IMG/VR virus record: IMGVR_UViG_3300020380_000865
Span: 1 to 31,487 of that record
DNA length: 31,487 nt
DNA from: a virus
Strand: one strand, 5' to 3'
Shown: in pieces, positions 13,547 through 21,198 of the stretch
How the letters are laid out: each line of letters opens with the position of its first letter
Position numbering within the stretch: the first letter of the stretch is position 1
The notes under the pieces: model-generated
Database searches by the model: none
What the model saw: the letters and a program-made list of their open reading frames with translations, nothing else
What the model was told of the DNA's origin: nothing
Position numbers and translations under genes: made by a program

Positions 13547-14076
13547 TATAAACCTAACTCTTGAAAAATATCATATTCACACTCTATGCCAAGCATTTGT
13601 TTGAGTTTATTTATGTGGTTTAACTCAAATTTAGGTACTATATGATTAACAACTTTTTGAGGCCAAGCTTGTGGAGTTTTCGCTAAGACCTCTTCTTTGT
13701 AAGTCCAACCTACAGACCACGCTGTTTCTTTATTTATGTCAAACCCATACAAAACAAATACATCTGCTCGCACATGACCCTCCTCCACTAAAAGATTATT
13801 AGGTATTTGAGCAGCTTTAACATCTATCTTTCCAACTTTAGGAAACTGTAAAAAATCTTTTCCTCCGTCTCCGTCTACTTTTAAGGATTGATCGACCTCA
13901 ACGCCAAAATCTTCAGCGAAAGCGAACTCACCGACTAATCCAACAAATTCATAATACCAAGGAGAAGCGGTTAAACCTGTTTTTTTAGAAAGTAAAGGTC
14001 TATGAGAAGATTGACCTTCGTGTAGGCCGTGCCTTTCTTTTGCTATTTTTTCGATTTTTTTAAAATCTAAATTCAT
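13546..14076 (-). CDS. Probable PD-(D/E)XK-type nuclease-like protein
   Basis: 176 residues from ATG 14076, which overlaps the upstream gene as ATGA; the ATG at 14145 is less likely. A typical order appears: an early acidic helix ([15 protein letters not shown]), then [20 protein letters not shown], where D...DxK (the D of GGKD and DVK) matches the metal-binding core of PD-(D/E)XK nucleases. The rest ([12 protein letters not shown]) also suits the fold's later strands. It is next to a zinc-finger and an HNH nuclease, so a DNA-processing cluster is plausible. The catalytic assignment is from pattern only. Confidence 0.6.
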   Translation of the reverse strand: MNLDFKKIEKIAKERHGLHEGQSSHRPLLSKKTGLTASPWYYEFVGLVGEFAFAEDFGVEVDQSLKVDGDGGKDFLQFPKVGKIDVKAAQIPNNLLVEEGHVRADVFVLYGFDINKETAWSVGWTYKEEVLAKTPQAWPQKVVNHIVPKFELNHINKLKQMLGIECEYDIFQELGL

Positions 14077-14288
14077 TCGTATTTTTTTCTCATCGTTTTC
14101 AAATACGCTTCGTGCATTCTGATGTGAACCGGATGTTCGGGGCAATCTCCGTTTATTAATTCAGCATCACAAACCTCGCATCTACCAGTTTTTTTAGTTC
14201 TTTTATTTGTCTCGACACTCCAAGGTTTATCGCCAAGAACTTGTTTCTCTAATTCTAAAATAGTTTTTTGCTTTTCCTCTTCAGTCAT
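14073..14288 (-). CDS. Small zinc-binding protein (71 aa)
   Basis: An acidic helical N-terminal half precedes CEVCDAELINGDCPEHPVHI, a likely zinc site with Cys-x2-Cys and a second Cys/His pair. It overlaps both neighbours by four bases, linking HNH and nuclease-like genes. It may recruit one of these proteins to DNA; no direct evidence. Confidence 0.6.
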   Translation of the reverse strand: MTEEEKQKTILELEKQVLGDKPWSVETNKRTKKTGRCEVCDAELINGDCPEHPVHIRMHEAYLKTMRKKYE

Positions 14289-15028
14289 ACTTGAAGTATA
14301 TTAAGTTTTTCTTTTGTTTTCTTTGCAAGTTCGCTATCTGCCCATACACCACCAAGTTCAGGTATATATTTATTACGTTTTTTAGAATTTTCTGATACAG
14401 TAATTACTCTTAAGTTATCTTGATGGTGCGCTCCCCCAATGGATAAAGGTATTATGTGGTCTACGGCATACATTCTTTTCCCTGCTTTCGCATTCAACTT
14501 AACAGCTTCTTCGTAAAATTTTTCAATTTTTTTATAATCCGATGATGGCAACAATACATCACCGTACATTTGTACCACGCGACATTTACTTTTGATGGCG
14601 GCGATTTGGCCTTTATTGTCAGGATTATCTCTGTATTCTTTTGATTTTAATCTATAGTGATCACGTTTCTTCGAGCGATTTTCCCTACCCTTTCTACGGC
14701 AGTGATCTATGTTTTGTTGATACCATTTAGCCTTTCTGGCTTTTATTTGCTCGGCGGCTGGGCCTTCTCTATACTTTTTATCAGTGATGGCTTTCTGTTT
14801 TTTAACTTCTGGATCGCTTCTGTAAATTTTAGCTTTTCTTGTAAGTTCTTCTTTATTTTTTTCGTAATAATTTCTGCTTACTTCTCTGCATTTCTCTTTA
14901 TTCGCCTCTCTCCACTTTTTATCTTGTTTGGCTTTACATTCTCTGCAAATTCTAGTTTTTCTACCGCTTGCACTAGAATTTTGTTCGGTAAGCTTTACAT
15001 CGCATTTTTTGCAACTTAAATTTTTCAT
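14285..15028 (-). CDS. HNH endonuclease with N-terminal zinc finger
   Basis: 247 residues. The N-terminal Cys4-like site (LSCKKCDVKL ... RICRECKAKQ) is followed by a long, strongly basic helical stretch with repeated KWREANKEK-type units. The HNH core lies in the C-terminal 60 residues: YAVDHIIPLSIGGAHHQDNL and then NSKKRNK. The DHIxPxSxGG...H..NL.....N..K pattern is typical of phage free-standing or homing endonucleases. No intron is evident around it, so a free-standing HNH is more likely. Confidence 0.88.
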   Translation of the reverse strand: MKNLSCKKCDVKLTEQNSSASGRKTRICRECKAKQDKKWREANKEKCREVSRNYYEKNKEELTRKAKIYRSDPEVKKQKAITDKKYREGPAAEQIKARKAKWYQQNIDHCRRKGRENRSKKRDHYRLKSKEYRDNPDNKGQIAAIKSKCRVVQMYGDVLLPSSDYKKIEKFYEEAVKLNAKAGKRMYAVDHIIPLSIGGAHHQDNLRVITVSENSKKRNKYIPELGGVWADSELAKKTKEKLNILQV

Positions 15029-15029
15029 T

Positions 15030-15209
15030 TTAAATAATTCCGAATAATCTTAAAAGAATAATTACCTGAAGCGCAACTACAATAGTAGAACAGGCAGTAC
15101 GAACAACCTGCATTAGATAATTATATTTCTGAAACTTTTTGTTAAGATAAGGAAGGTATCCACCAGCCTCTTCTATGTCTCTTTGTTTCATTTCATACGG
15201 CGTGGTCAT
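15030..15209 (-). CDS. Small membrane protein (59 aa)
   Basis: A polar N-terminal half (MKQRDIEEAGGYLPYLNKKF) is followed by a membrane segment (STIVVALQVIILLRLFGII). The start is uncertain: ATG 15209 (MTTPYEM...) overlaps the upstream gene by 17 bases, while ATG 15191 would start one base after its stop. The frame is also open from a GTG at 15221. Function unknown. Confidence 0.55.
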   Translation of the reverse strand: MTTPYEMKQRDIEEAGGYLPYLNKKFQKYNYLMQVVRTACSTIVVALQVIILLRLFGII

Positions 15210-15447
15210 GATAAAAGTCACTTTCTATCTTAGAAAATTCTTTGTCATTAATCGCTTGCTTCCAAAACGGAACAAAGTCTTGACTTTTTGTTGATCCTTT
15301 GCGTAAAAACTTTTTTGCAAAATAGGCTCCCACATAATCTCCCTGATCGACGTACTTCAAGAATTTACCGTAAATATATTTAGCTGACTCTTCTTTATCT
15401 GAGTAATAAGGAAGAAGCTCACATTGGTATTCGTTTGATTTATTCAT
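15193..15447 (-). CDS. Hypothetical 84-aa protein
   Basis: A soluble, charged protein (MNKSNEYQCELLPYYSDKEE; VGAYFAKKFLRKGSTKSQDF). It starts after an AT-rich 12-base linker from the gene at 15460. No domain recognised. Confidence 0.6.
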   Translation of the reverse strand: MNKSNEYQCELLPYYSDKEESAKYIYGKFLKYVDQGDYVGAYFAKKFLRKGSTKSQDFVPFWKQAINDKEFSKIESDFYHDHAV

Positions 15448-15459
15448 AAATTTAAATAA

Positions 15460-15642
15460 TTATTCTTCTTTATTGTTTTTACTGCTATTGCCTTTTTCTT
15501 TGCTCCAATGGTTCTTGGTGTTATGTTTGGCGCAAAGCTCATCCCACCAATCAGTTTTTTTAACCTTCTCTGGGTTATTCATAGAAGGCTCAAATCTATG
15601 TTTATATTTACCTGTCAGGTTATTTCCACTAGAATCACTCAT
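15460..15642 (-). CDS. Hypothetical 60-aa hydrophilic protein
   Basis: A charged, Asn/Lys-rich protein without hydrophobic core segments (GKYKHRFEPSMNNPEKVKKT; KGNSSKNNKEE), likely disordered or a small binding protein. The ATG is nine bases after a -10 box, so it heads a transcript that continues to the HNH and GMP reductase genes. Function unknown. Confidence 0.6.
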   Translation of the reverse strand: MSDSSGNNLTGKYKHRFEPSMNNPEKVKKTDWWDELCAKHNTKNHWSKEKGNSSKNNKEE

Positions 15643-15651
15643 ATTAGTTAT

Positions 15652-15679
15652 ATTTTAGCTGTTTTTTATATTTAGTCAA
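15652..15679 (-). promoter_or_regulatory. Promoter, TTGACT-16-TAAAAT
   Basis: The -35 TTGACT (15674-15679) and -10 TAAAAT (15652-15657) have a 16-base spacer, nine bases before the ATG at 15642. The -35 runs into the TAA stop of the upstream gene (ATT GAC TAA). Confidence 0.7.
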
Positions 15680-15899
15680 TATCTTTAACTGTTCCATCCT
15701 CACCAATTTCTAATCCACGATGACGCTCCATTTCTTTAGCGTCCATATACCAGCTTTTACTAAAACTAGGAACGGTTTCGGGGTGGGATTGTTCGTCCTG
15801 CCTTTGCCATTCTTGTTCAATGAAGGATTTTACATCACATCTCTCAAATGGATTGCAACACATCCTGTAAACTTCATCTAGTATTTCTTTGTCAGTCAT
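15672..15899 (-). CDS. Hypothetical 75-aa protein
   Basis: A soluble, acidic protein (MTDKEILDEVYRMCCNPFER...). I use ATG 15899, directly after the thyX stop, rather than the upstream in-frame ATG at 15923. It contains a Cys pair (MCCNPFERCDVK). Function unknown. Confidence 0.6.
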   Translation of the reverse strand: MTDKEILDEVYRMCCNPFERCDVKSFIEQEWQRQDEQSHPETVPSFSKSWYMDAKEMERHRGLEIGEDGTVKDID

Positions 15900-15900
15900 T

Positions 15901-16539
15901 TTATTTCCACTCCAATGCCTCACTTACTGTCGGAAAGTTTTCTATAAAAACAGCTTTAACTGCTTCAGCTATTTCTCTATGCTCTTTCTGAGTGTTTTCT
16001 TCAGTTCTTAAATCAATGTAATGAATCCAGCTACGAATAGAACCATTCATATACATTGTAGTTTGAGTATTAAGGGGTAAAATCATTCTAGCGCATTCTT
16101 TTGCTACTCCAGCGGCGATAAGCTGGTCGTACATTTGTTTGCTTCCCTCTAAAAATGCCGCCGCCATTTTGTTAAAATATTCGTCCTGAACTATTTCAGA
16201 ACTACTTTGCCTATTCTTTTCTGCTGGAGCGCGTAATTCCAAAGGCTCCATCTCAGTAGCTTTACTATAACGCTGGCTAAACTCTTGAAAACTAAAGCTA
16301 CGATGCCTTAAAATTTGAGCAGCAATAGCTCTGCTGGTTTGAATTTCAACGCACATATTTGCCAACTCAAACGGCGACCAATGCTTGTGTTTAATTAAGA
16401 ACCTCAGAAGCCTTGGGGCGGTTTCCGTGTTCATTTGGTTAGTTGGATTAGAAACCCTAGCGCAATATGCAATAATATCTTCTGCGTTATCAATGCCTTC
16501 GACTTCGGGTTTTGTTACTGAAACTAATTTAACATTCAT
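15901..16539 (-). CDS. thyX: Flavin-dependent thymidylate synthase ThyX
   Basis: 212 residues with the ThyX signature RHRSFSFQEFSQRYS at 78-92 (family RHRxxSxNExSxRY, with Gln at the usual Asn). The family forms dTMP from dUMP using methylene-tetrahydrofolate, FAD and NADPH. The early HWSPFELA and late LPLNTQTTMYMNGSIRSWIH also match the family. It overlaps the SANT-like gene by 11 bases. Phages often carry thyX to supply dTMP, useful for an AT-rich genome. Confidence 0.95.
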   Translation of the reverse strand: MNVKLVSVTKPEVEGIDNAEDIIAYCARVSNPTNQMNTETAPRLLRFLIKHKHWSPFELANMCVEIQTSRAIAAQILRHRSFSFQEFSQRYSKATEMEPLELRAPAEKNRQSSSEIVQDEYFNKMAAAFLEGSKQMYDQLIAAGVAKECARMILPLNTQTTMYMNGSIRSWIHYIDLRTEENTQKEHREIAEAVKAVFIENFPTVSEALEWK

Positions 16540-17062
16540 TATTTTGTTTTTTTCTGGTGATGCCGAAATGTTTTCTCATCCAAGCTATTTGGTTAGTGGT
16601 TTTATTATTAAAGAACATTCTTTTTAGTTCAACAGTGGAATAATCTGCGCCGTGAATTAATAATAATTCGCGCTCTTCATTTGACCATACTGGGGGCTTT
16701 TTGAGGCCCATTTGCATTTTCTTACTTTTTATCTGTATCGGAGTTTTTGTTGTTATAAACTTTTCGCTTATTTCTCGTTGGTCGTAGTCTTTCCAAACGC
16801 TTAGGAGAGTCTCTACCTCTTCTGGAGTCCAAATTTGATGAGGCTGTGGTATTCCTTGGCGAGTTTTTCTACCCTTTTTTAAGCCAAGCTCTAATCTTTT
16901 TGCGCTAATACCTTTTTCTGGATGTCGATGTTTTAGCTTGATCACCATTTGTTTGTCTGTGATCTTCTTGTAAAATTTTTTGAGTATCTCAATTTCTTTT
17001 GGCTTCCATCCGTGGATAGACCAATACTTTCTTAAAGCTAAATGACCTTTATTGTTTTTCAC
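16529..17062 (-). CDS. Triple SANT/Myb-like repeat protein
   Basis: 177 residues with three tandem segments of about 40-45 residues, each opening with a Trp followed by a polar-acidic helix: HGWKPKEIEILKKFYKK, QIWTPEEVETLLSVWKDY, and PVWSNEERELLLIHGADY. Each is followed by a helix and, in two cases, a basic GLKK(P/G) turn. This resembles Myb/SANT or HTH repeats that bind DNA. The protein is very basic. It lies between thyX and a DUF2283-like gene. A transcription or DNA-packaging role is possible but not proved. Confidence 0.6.
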   Translation of the reverse strand: MKNNKGHLALRKYWSIHGWKPKEIEILKKFYKKITDKQMVIKLKHRHPEKGISAKRLELGLKKGRKTRQGIPQPHQIWTPEEVETLLSVWKDYDQREISEKFITTKTPIQIKSKKMQMGLKKPPVWSNEERELLLIHGADYSTVELKRMFFNNKTTNQIAWMRKHFGITRKKQNNEC

Positions 17063-17331
17063 TAATTATTTTTTATTTGTTTTTGAAGGTTAAATTTTTT
17101 AATCAATCTAGTTAATCCAATAATTTCAATTCCAACTTGAGTGTTTACTTCGTCCGTGTCTATCGAAATCATGTTATTTTGCTTATCGGAGTAAACCATT
17201 ACTGTTCCAACTTGCCCTTGTGGGGGCGCAACATAAATATACATAGAGTCAGTTTCTTTATCGTAACTGATTCTATTGTTGAAATCGTATTCCAAATACT
17301 TACCGTATCCGTCTGGGATTTGGACTTTCAC
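17062..17331 (-). CDS. DUF2283-like protein
   Basis: 89 residues beginning at GTG. ISYDKETDSMYIYV and ISIDTDEVNTQVGIEIIGL match the short beta pattern I recall for DUF2283 proteins (a YDxexDxlYi strand, then a variable middle, then GIEIL). Family function is unknown. The GTG is seven bases after a -10 box, so the mRNA should be leaderless. It leads the SANT-like/thyX operon. Confidence 0.7.
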   Translation of the reverse strand: MKVQIPDGYGKYLEYDFNNRISYDKETDSMYIYVAPPQGQVGTVMVYSDKQNNMISIDTDEVNTQVGIEIIGLTRLIKKFNLQKQIKNN

Positions 17332-17338
17332 TTAAAAG

Positions 17339-17366
17339 AGTTTAGCATTTCTTTTAAAAAAGTCAA
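17339..17366 (-). promoter_or_regulatory. Promoter, TTGACT-16-TAAACT, leaderless GTG
   Basis: The -35 TTGACT (17361-17366) and -10 TAAACT (17339-17344) have a 16-base spacer with TTTTTAAAA. The GTG start is seven bases further on. The TGA inside TTGACT is also the stop of the TAT-signal gene. Confidence 0.75.
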
Positions 17367-17881
17367 GAGCATTCTACTTTAGAATAATTTGTATAAGGCT
17401 TTTTTGAAACCCAGCTAATCTGTCTACCTGTGTCACCGTTAAACCAATAATTAGCTACTTGTGTCTCTGTTGGCTGACATGACTCATAATCAAGATTATC
17501 ATAATCAACATAATAAATGTCGTAAATGGAGTCTATAATTTTGGTGTCATCTTTGGTTTTAGCATGGGCATCAATAAAGTTCTGAGCTTCCTCAATACTT
17601 GCAAAGTGCAACTTGCCGCCGTCCATAAAGCCGTAGTAAGAGCTTTCTTTCTCTTCTTCGAGAGTCATGTATTCTCTTTGGTACGCAAAAGAACCTGTCG
17701 AATTGGTGCTGAAAGTCCACTCGCCTTGCCCTCGTTCGTAACAATAAACTCTATAACTCCACATTCTGTGTGGGTTAGTAGTTGTACCTGTTAACACTCC
17801 TTGCGGCTCTTCGGCTGGAGAAGGTAGGGAGCTTGCAGCAACGGCTGCGCCAGTGGTTTTTATGAAATCTCTTCTATTCAT
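17363..17881 (-). CDS. Exported protein with twin-arginine signal (172 aa)
   Basis: Begins MNRRDFIKTTGAAVAASSLP, a classic twin-arginine (RRDFIK) signal with a short hydrophobic stretch and an AxA-like end, so it should be exported folded by the Tat system. The mature part is aromatic- and acid-rich (HRMWSYRVYCYERGQGEWTF; FASIEEAQNFIDAHAK) and ends VECS. No cofactor-binding motif seen. Tat signals are rare in phage genes. It overlaps the spanin-like lipoprotein by eight bases. Function unknown. Confidence 0.7.
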   Translation of the reverse strand: MNRRDFIKTTGAAVAASSLPSPAEEPQGVLTGTTTNPHRMWSYRVYCYERGQGEWTFSTNSTGSFAYQREYMTLEEEKESSYYGFMDGGKLHFASIEEAQNFIDAHAKTKDDTKIIDSIYDIYYVDYDNLDYESCQPTETQVANYWFNGDTGRQISWVSKKPYTNYSKVECS

Positions 17882-18137
17882 TTTGATTCTTTATATTTTT
17901 AATATAATATTTAGCACAAAGAGCTATTGCTACTAGCACGGTCATCCATATTACTAAATTCTCTACATCTATTCTCTTCTCGGTGTTGATTTTTGTAGAA
18001 ACTTTTTTAGTAGATTCTACTTTTTCGGGAACCTCTTTTTCTTTTACTATACCTATTGATTTGCCTACCTTGCTTAAAACAGAACAAGAAACAAATAAAC
18101 AGGCCATTATGATTAAGATTATTACTTTCTTATTCAT
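17874..18137 (-). CDS. Lipoprotein with C-terminal TM (small u-spanin-like)
   Basis: 87 residues: lipobox FVSC (Cys18), a charged spacer of about 40 residues (EKEVPEKVESTKKVSTKINT), and a membrane segment near 61-78 (VIWMTVLVAIALCAKYY) with a short basic tail (IKNIKNQNE). An outer-membrane lipid anchor plus a C-terminal inner-membrane segment is the unimolecular spanin layout, smaller than that of the 7608-8408 gene. It could equally be a small envelope protein. Adjacent to the Tat-signal gene and PPase. Confidence 0.65.
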   Translation of the reverse strand: MNKKVIILIIMACLFVSCSVLSKVGKSIGIVKEKEVPEKVESTKKVSTKINTEKRIDVENLVIWMTVLVAIALCAKYYIKNIKNQNE

Positions 18138-18637
18138 TACTTATTTATTAAGGACTTTTTAACGATTTGTTTAGCTTTATTTGCGGTGAACCATTTACCA
18201 ACCGTTACCTTTTTCTTTTCTACGTTTTTATAATTCTTGAAAAAGTCTCTGGATACCTCAAGCCAATCGTCTTTCAAATCTCTGATATGGTTAACTGATT
18301 CTATAAACGTAGGAACTCCGATTATCTTGTAATCTTTTTTTCCGTTCTCGGTCATGTCAAGACCGCCAATTATTTTGCATTCTGAAACGCATCCAGTAGT
18401 AAAAGAAAACCTACTATAAATAATAATATCAAGAGGATCACCATCATCAGCTTTTGTTTGCGGCACGAAGCCGTAGTTAACAGGGTAGCGCATTGCGCTA
18501 ATTAAGCATCTATCTACTTTAAAAATATTTAAGTCTGGAAGATACTCATACTTTACATTTGTGTCTTTAGGTATTTCTACAACGCAATTTAAAATATCTG
18601 GGAAGCGATCTCCCAAAGGAATATCAAAGTAATTCAT
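18137..18637 (-). CDS. ppa: Inorganic pyrophosphatase (family I)
   Basis: 166 residues with the family I active-site motif DDGDPLD (64-70), an N-terminal half with the expected RYPVNYGFVPQT, and the DDWLEVSRDFFKNYKNV region that closes the site. It hydrolyses PPi and would pull DNA, RNA and nucleotide-sugar synthesis forward. It overlaps the ornithine cyclodeaminase-family gene by 14 bases. I recall few phage-encoded copies, so it is an unusual auxiliary gene. Confidence 0.93.
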   Translation of the reverse strand: MNYFDIPLGDRFPDILNCVVEIPKDTNVKYEYLPDLNIFKVDRCLISAMRYPVNYGFVPQTKADDGDPLDIIIYSRFSFTTGCVSECKIIGGLDMTENGKKDYKIIGVPTFIESVNHIRDLKDDWLEVSRDFFKNYKNVEKKKVTVGKWFTANKAKQIVKKSLINK

Positions 18638-19544
18638 TGTAAATAAAATTTGCTATGGCTACATCTTCAATAGCTATCCCCGTTGAATCAAATACTGATA
18701 TACCTTTATCTAGCCGCATGGACTTATGGTTATTGATTAGGTGTTTTAAACGATTGATTTGTAGGTGAGGCCACTCATTGTATTGTAATTCTCCAGAATG
18801 TAATGCTTGTTCTGTATCATCACAAATGACGTTTGCAGAACCGTCAATTACATTTGTCATTAGCTCTCGTTTACCTTCTGCGTCAGCACCAACAGCGTTA
18901 ACATGACAATCACTTTTAAGATCAAGTATATTTAGATAGCCCTCAGTCGAAGGCGTGAGCGTGGTTATGACATCAGCGTGTTTGACTGTATCTTCAACAT
19001 TGTCATTATAGCCCCACGCTTGCGCGATGTTCTCTCTCCCAATCCATTTATGAAGTTTTTTCATAGCATCCCTATTTCGGTCATAGGTTTCCACGGTCAT
19101 ATTCATGTGTCCGAAAACAGACTCATAAGCCTCAATGTGATATTGAGCTTGCAAGCCGCATCCGATAAACGCAAACTCTCTAGCTTTTGGGGCGCAGTAT
19201 TTGGTTGCGATAGCTGAAGTGGCAGCGGTTCTGTAAGCGGTAAGGGTTCTGCAATCCATTGCTACGAGCGTTTCACCAGTACGCCTATCACTTAAAACCA
19301 GCGTTCCATGTATAGTATGCTTTTCTTTTTGCCAGTTGGAGGGGAACACGCTAATCCATTTTAAAGCTGCGTAATCGCCCAACGCCGCTGGCATTGCTCT
19401 GAAGTCTCCCCCCCAACCATTAAGGTAGGTTTTCGGGATCATCTCAGCGGTAGAATCAAGGAAGGCAGATTCAATCGCTTCAATAATCCGAAGCCATTTA
19501 TTTTCTAGTAAGCTTTTTACTTCAGTGTCACTTAGATACCGCAT
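18624..19544 (-). CDS. Ornithine cyclodeaminase/mu-crystallin family enzyme
   Basis: 306 residues typical of the family: LVAMDCRTLTAYRTAATSAI (Arg105), the dinucleotide-binding FAFIGCGLQAQYHIEAY, HVNAVGADAEGKREL (Asp221), and FDSTGIAIEDVAIANFI at the C-terminus. Lys62, Thr77, Arg105 and Asp221 have the spacing I recall for the Pseudomonas ornithine cyclodeaminase site. The true family enzyme turns ornithine into proline and ammonia, but relatives include ketimine reductases and alanine or opine-type dehydrogenases. A proline dehydrogenase in the same window makes the ornithine-to-proline reading attractive. Overlaps both neighbours. Confidence 0.85.
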   Translation of the reverse strand: MRYLSDTEVKSLLENKWLRIIEAIESAFLDSTAEMIPKTYLNGWGGDFRAMPAALGDYAALKWISVFPSNWQKEKHTIHGTLVLSDRRTGETLVAMDCRTLTAYRTAATSAIATKYCAPKAREFAFIGCGLQAQYHIEAYESVFGHMNMTVETYDRNRDAMKKLHKWIGRENIAQAWGYNDNVEDTVKHADVITTLTPSTEGYLNILDLKSDCHVNAVGADAEGKRELMTNVIDGSANVICDDTEQALHSGELQYNEWPHLQINRLKHLINNHKSMRLDKGISVFDSTGIAIEDVAIANFIYNELL

Positions 19545-19875
19545 TTGTACCGTGCCTTAAATCAAAAATTTGATCATTTAACCTAACCAGTTCTGTTTTC
19601 CAGTATTGATTTATAACGTCTACTTGATTTTCAAGCATAACATTGTAAGATTTTTGACCATTATACATTGACTTCCAGTGTTCGATTGCCATGCTTCTTG
19701 AGATCGTATTGGCTGTAAAATTCTCCTGTGAAGTTTTATTCATTTCCTCCAGCTTTTGCTGTATATCTTTATCCATCTGATTATGAAAATAATAATTCAT
19801 AAACATCATTCCGATGCAGAATAAAGCTAAAAAAATGTAAAATCTTTCTTGAATTGATAGCTTGTTAATGTCCAT
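19528..19875 (-). CDS. Single-pass membrane protein with coiled coil (115 aa)
   Basis: Residues about 12-30 are hydrophobic (FYIFLALFCIGMMFMNYYFH). The rest is helical and charged (DIQQKLEEMNKTSQENF; VDVINQYWKTELVRLNDQ), likely coiled coil. A leaderless start is implied by a promoter whose -10 lies six bases before the ATG. Overlaps the cyclodeaminase-family gene by 17 bases. Function unknown; a similar membrane-plus-coil layout is seen at 27980-28258. Confidence 0.7.
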   Translation of the reverse strand: MDINKLSIQERFYIFLALFCIGMMFMNYYFHNQMDKDIQQKLEEMNKTSQENFTANTISRSMAIEHWKSMYNGQKSYNVMLENQVDVINQYWKTELVRLNDQIFDLRHGTNAVSK

Positions 19876-19881
19876 AGGTAT

Positions 19882-19909
19882 AGAATACTATTTCTTTTAA
19901 AAAAGTAAA
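19882..19909 (-). promoter_or_regulatory. Promoter, TTTACT-16-TATTCT
   Basis: The -35 TTTACT (19904-19909) and -10 TATTCT (19882-19887) have a 16-base spacer starting TTTTTAAAA, six bases before the ATG at 19875. It would drive the membrane protein, cyclodeaminase-family, PPase, spanin-like and Tat-signal genes. Confidence 0.7.
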
Positions 19910-19918
19910 GAAATATTT

Positions 19919-20497
19919 TTACTCAGGCTTTCTATGTATTTCTGAAGGAAGTAATTCGTGGAATTGCCACTCTTGCTTTTGGGATTCACTACCTTGGCCC
20001 TTTTTCTTTGGCTCGCCTTTTTCGCCAGCCTTGCCTAATTTCTGGCCCTCTTTCTTTTCGAATTTACCCATAACAGGTTGTCCTTGTCTTAATTTTTTCA
20101 TTACTCCTTTAGCAAGTTTTTCATGCAGTTGCCTGTTGTATTCTAAACTGTATAGTCTAGGTTCAATTCTGTCTTTACTGTAACCAAAGAATCTCGCTAA
20201 AAAATTATAATCTGGAATTTCAGAAGACTCTAACAATACATATATTTTTCCGTCAAACTCAGTAGCTTTATTTGGTTCTTTTACTATGACCCAATGAAGC
20301 AAAGCCTTTTCTGGCATTTCTTTTTGTGAAGCTGGCCAACCTAAAAAAGTGTGTATGCTAGTCCAAAAAATAACAGTGAAAATACAAAACACAGATATGC
20401 AAGATGTTTTTATATACCATTTGACTTTGGACTCAGTAAGTATCCAAAAACTTAAACCTCCAAACACTAATAATAAAATTGGTAATGCTATATTCAT
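19919..20497 (-). CDS. Two-TM protein with basic tail (192 aa)
   Basis: Two membrane segments at the N-terminus (about 3-20 and 30-52), then a soluble part with NFLARFFGYSKDRIEPRLYS, and a Lys/Gly/Glu-rich repetitive tail (KKEGQKLGKAGEKGEPKKKG). No domain recognised. It overlaps the secreted protein gene by four bases. Confidence 0.65.
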   Translation of the reverse strand: MNIALPILLLVFGGLSFWILTESKVKWYIKTSCISVFCIFTVIFWTSIHTFLGWPASQKEMPEKALLHWVIVKEPNKATEFDGKIYVLLESSEIPDYNFLARFFGYSKDRIEPRLYSLEYNRQLHEKLAKGVMKKLRQGQPVMGKFEKKEGQKLGKAGEKGEPKKKGQGSESQKQEWQFHELLPSEIHRKPE

Positions 20498-21198
20498 TGT
20501 ATTAATACTCCGTTTATGTCTCTATACATATAACTCGCATGGAGATAAGGCATTCTATTCATGATTCTAACTTTCATCCTGAAGTCTCCCAGCTTCATAA
20601 CCTCTTCAATATTTCTAGTGCTAACTAAGTTAGACGCATTAATTGGTGAGCCAAACGCGCTATCTACAACATTTAAATTTGCTACGCCTTGATTAGTTGT
20701 GTTAACCTCGCCTTTAATAAAATAATTGCCATACATCTCCGCGAACAAAAGACGATCAAGTGGATTGTAACGCCTCACTCCAGAATTGCTGCTATGCTGG
20801 TTAGGCTGATCCGCTAGAAAGACTAACTTATTTGTGTCGGGGTCAGTATACGACCTGTTCATAAGCATACTCTCTATAACGAAAGGCTGTTTAGCACTAA
20901 GACCAACCCTGTCGTTAGAGGTATAAGGATAAACCCAAAAAGTATCTACGGTGCTAACTTTTTTACCGTTAATAGTAACCGAACCAGTTTCTGTAACTAA
21001 ATAAGGCGTACCTAAAGTATAAGGTTTAGAAGTATTAGAATTACTATCAAAGCCTTTTTGTCTAGGGTTATTGCCATCAGGGTTTGGTACAAACTCGTAT
21101 GGCTTTACAACTGGGTTCCATAAAAATCTAGGAACCGCCTGACCCTCAACCTCGGTTAATGCAGTAAATAATAATAAAATTATTAACACCACATTCAT
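20494..21198 (-). CDS. Secreted protein (234 aa)
   Basis: A Sec-type signal of about 19-20 residues (MNVVLIILLLFTALTEVEGQ) precedes a mature part rich in Asn, Pro, Tyr and Ser (YEFVPNPDGNNPRQ; YTDPDTNKLVFLADQPNQHS). I see no Cys in the mature part. The composition is like an extracellular or virion structural protein. No family recognised. Overlaps its neighbours by one and four bases. Confidence 0.7.
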   Translation of the reverse strand: MNVVLIILLLFTALTEVEGQAVPRFLWNPVVKPYEFVPNPDGNNPRQKGFDSNSNTSKPYTLGTPYLVTETGSVTINGKKVSTVDTFWVYPYTSNDRVGLSAKQPFVIESMLMNRSYTDPDTNKLVFLADQPNQHSSNSGVRRYNPLDRLLFAEMYGNYFIKGEVNTTNQGVANLNVVDSAFGSPINASNLVSTRNIEEVMKLGDFRMKVRIMNRMPYLHASYMYRDINGVLIQ

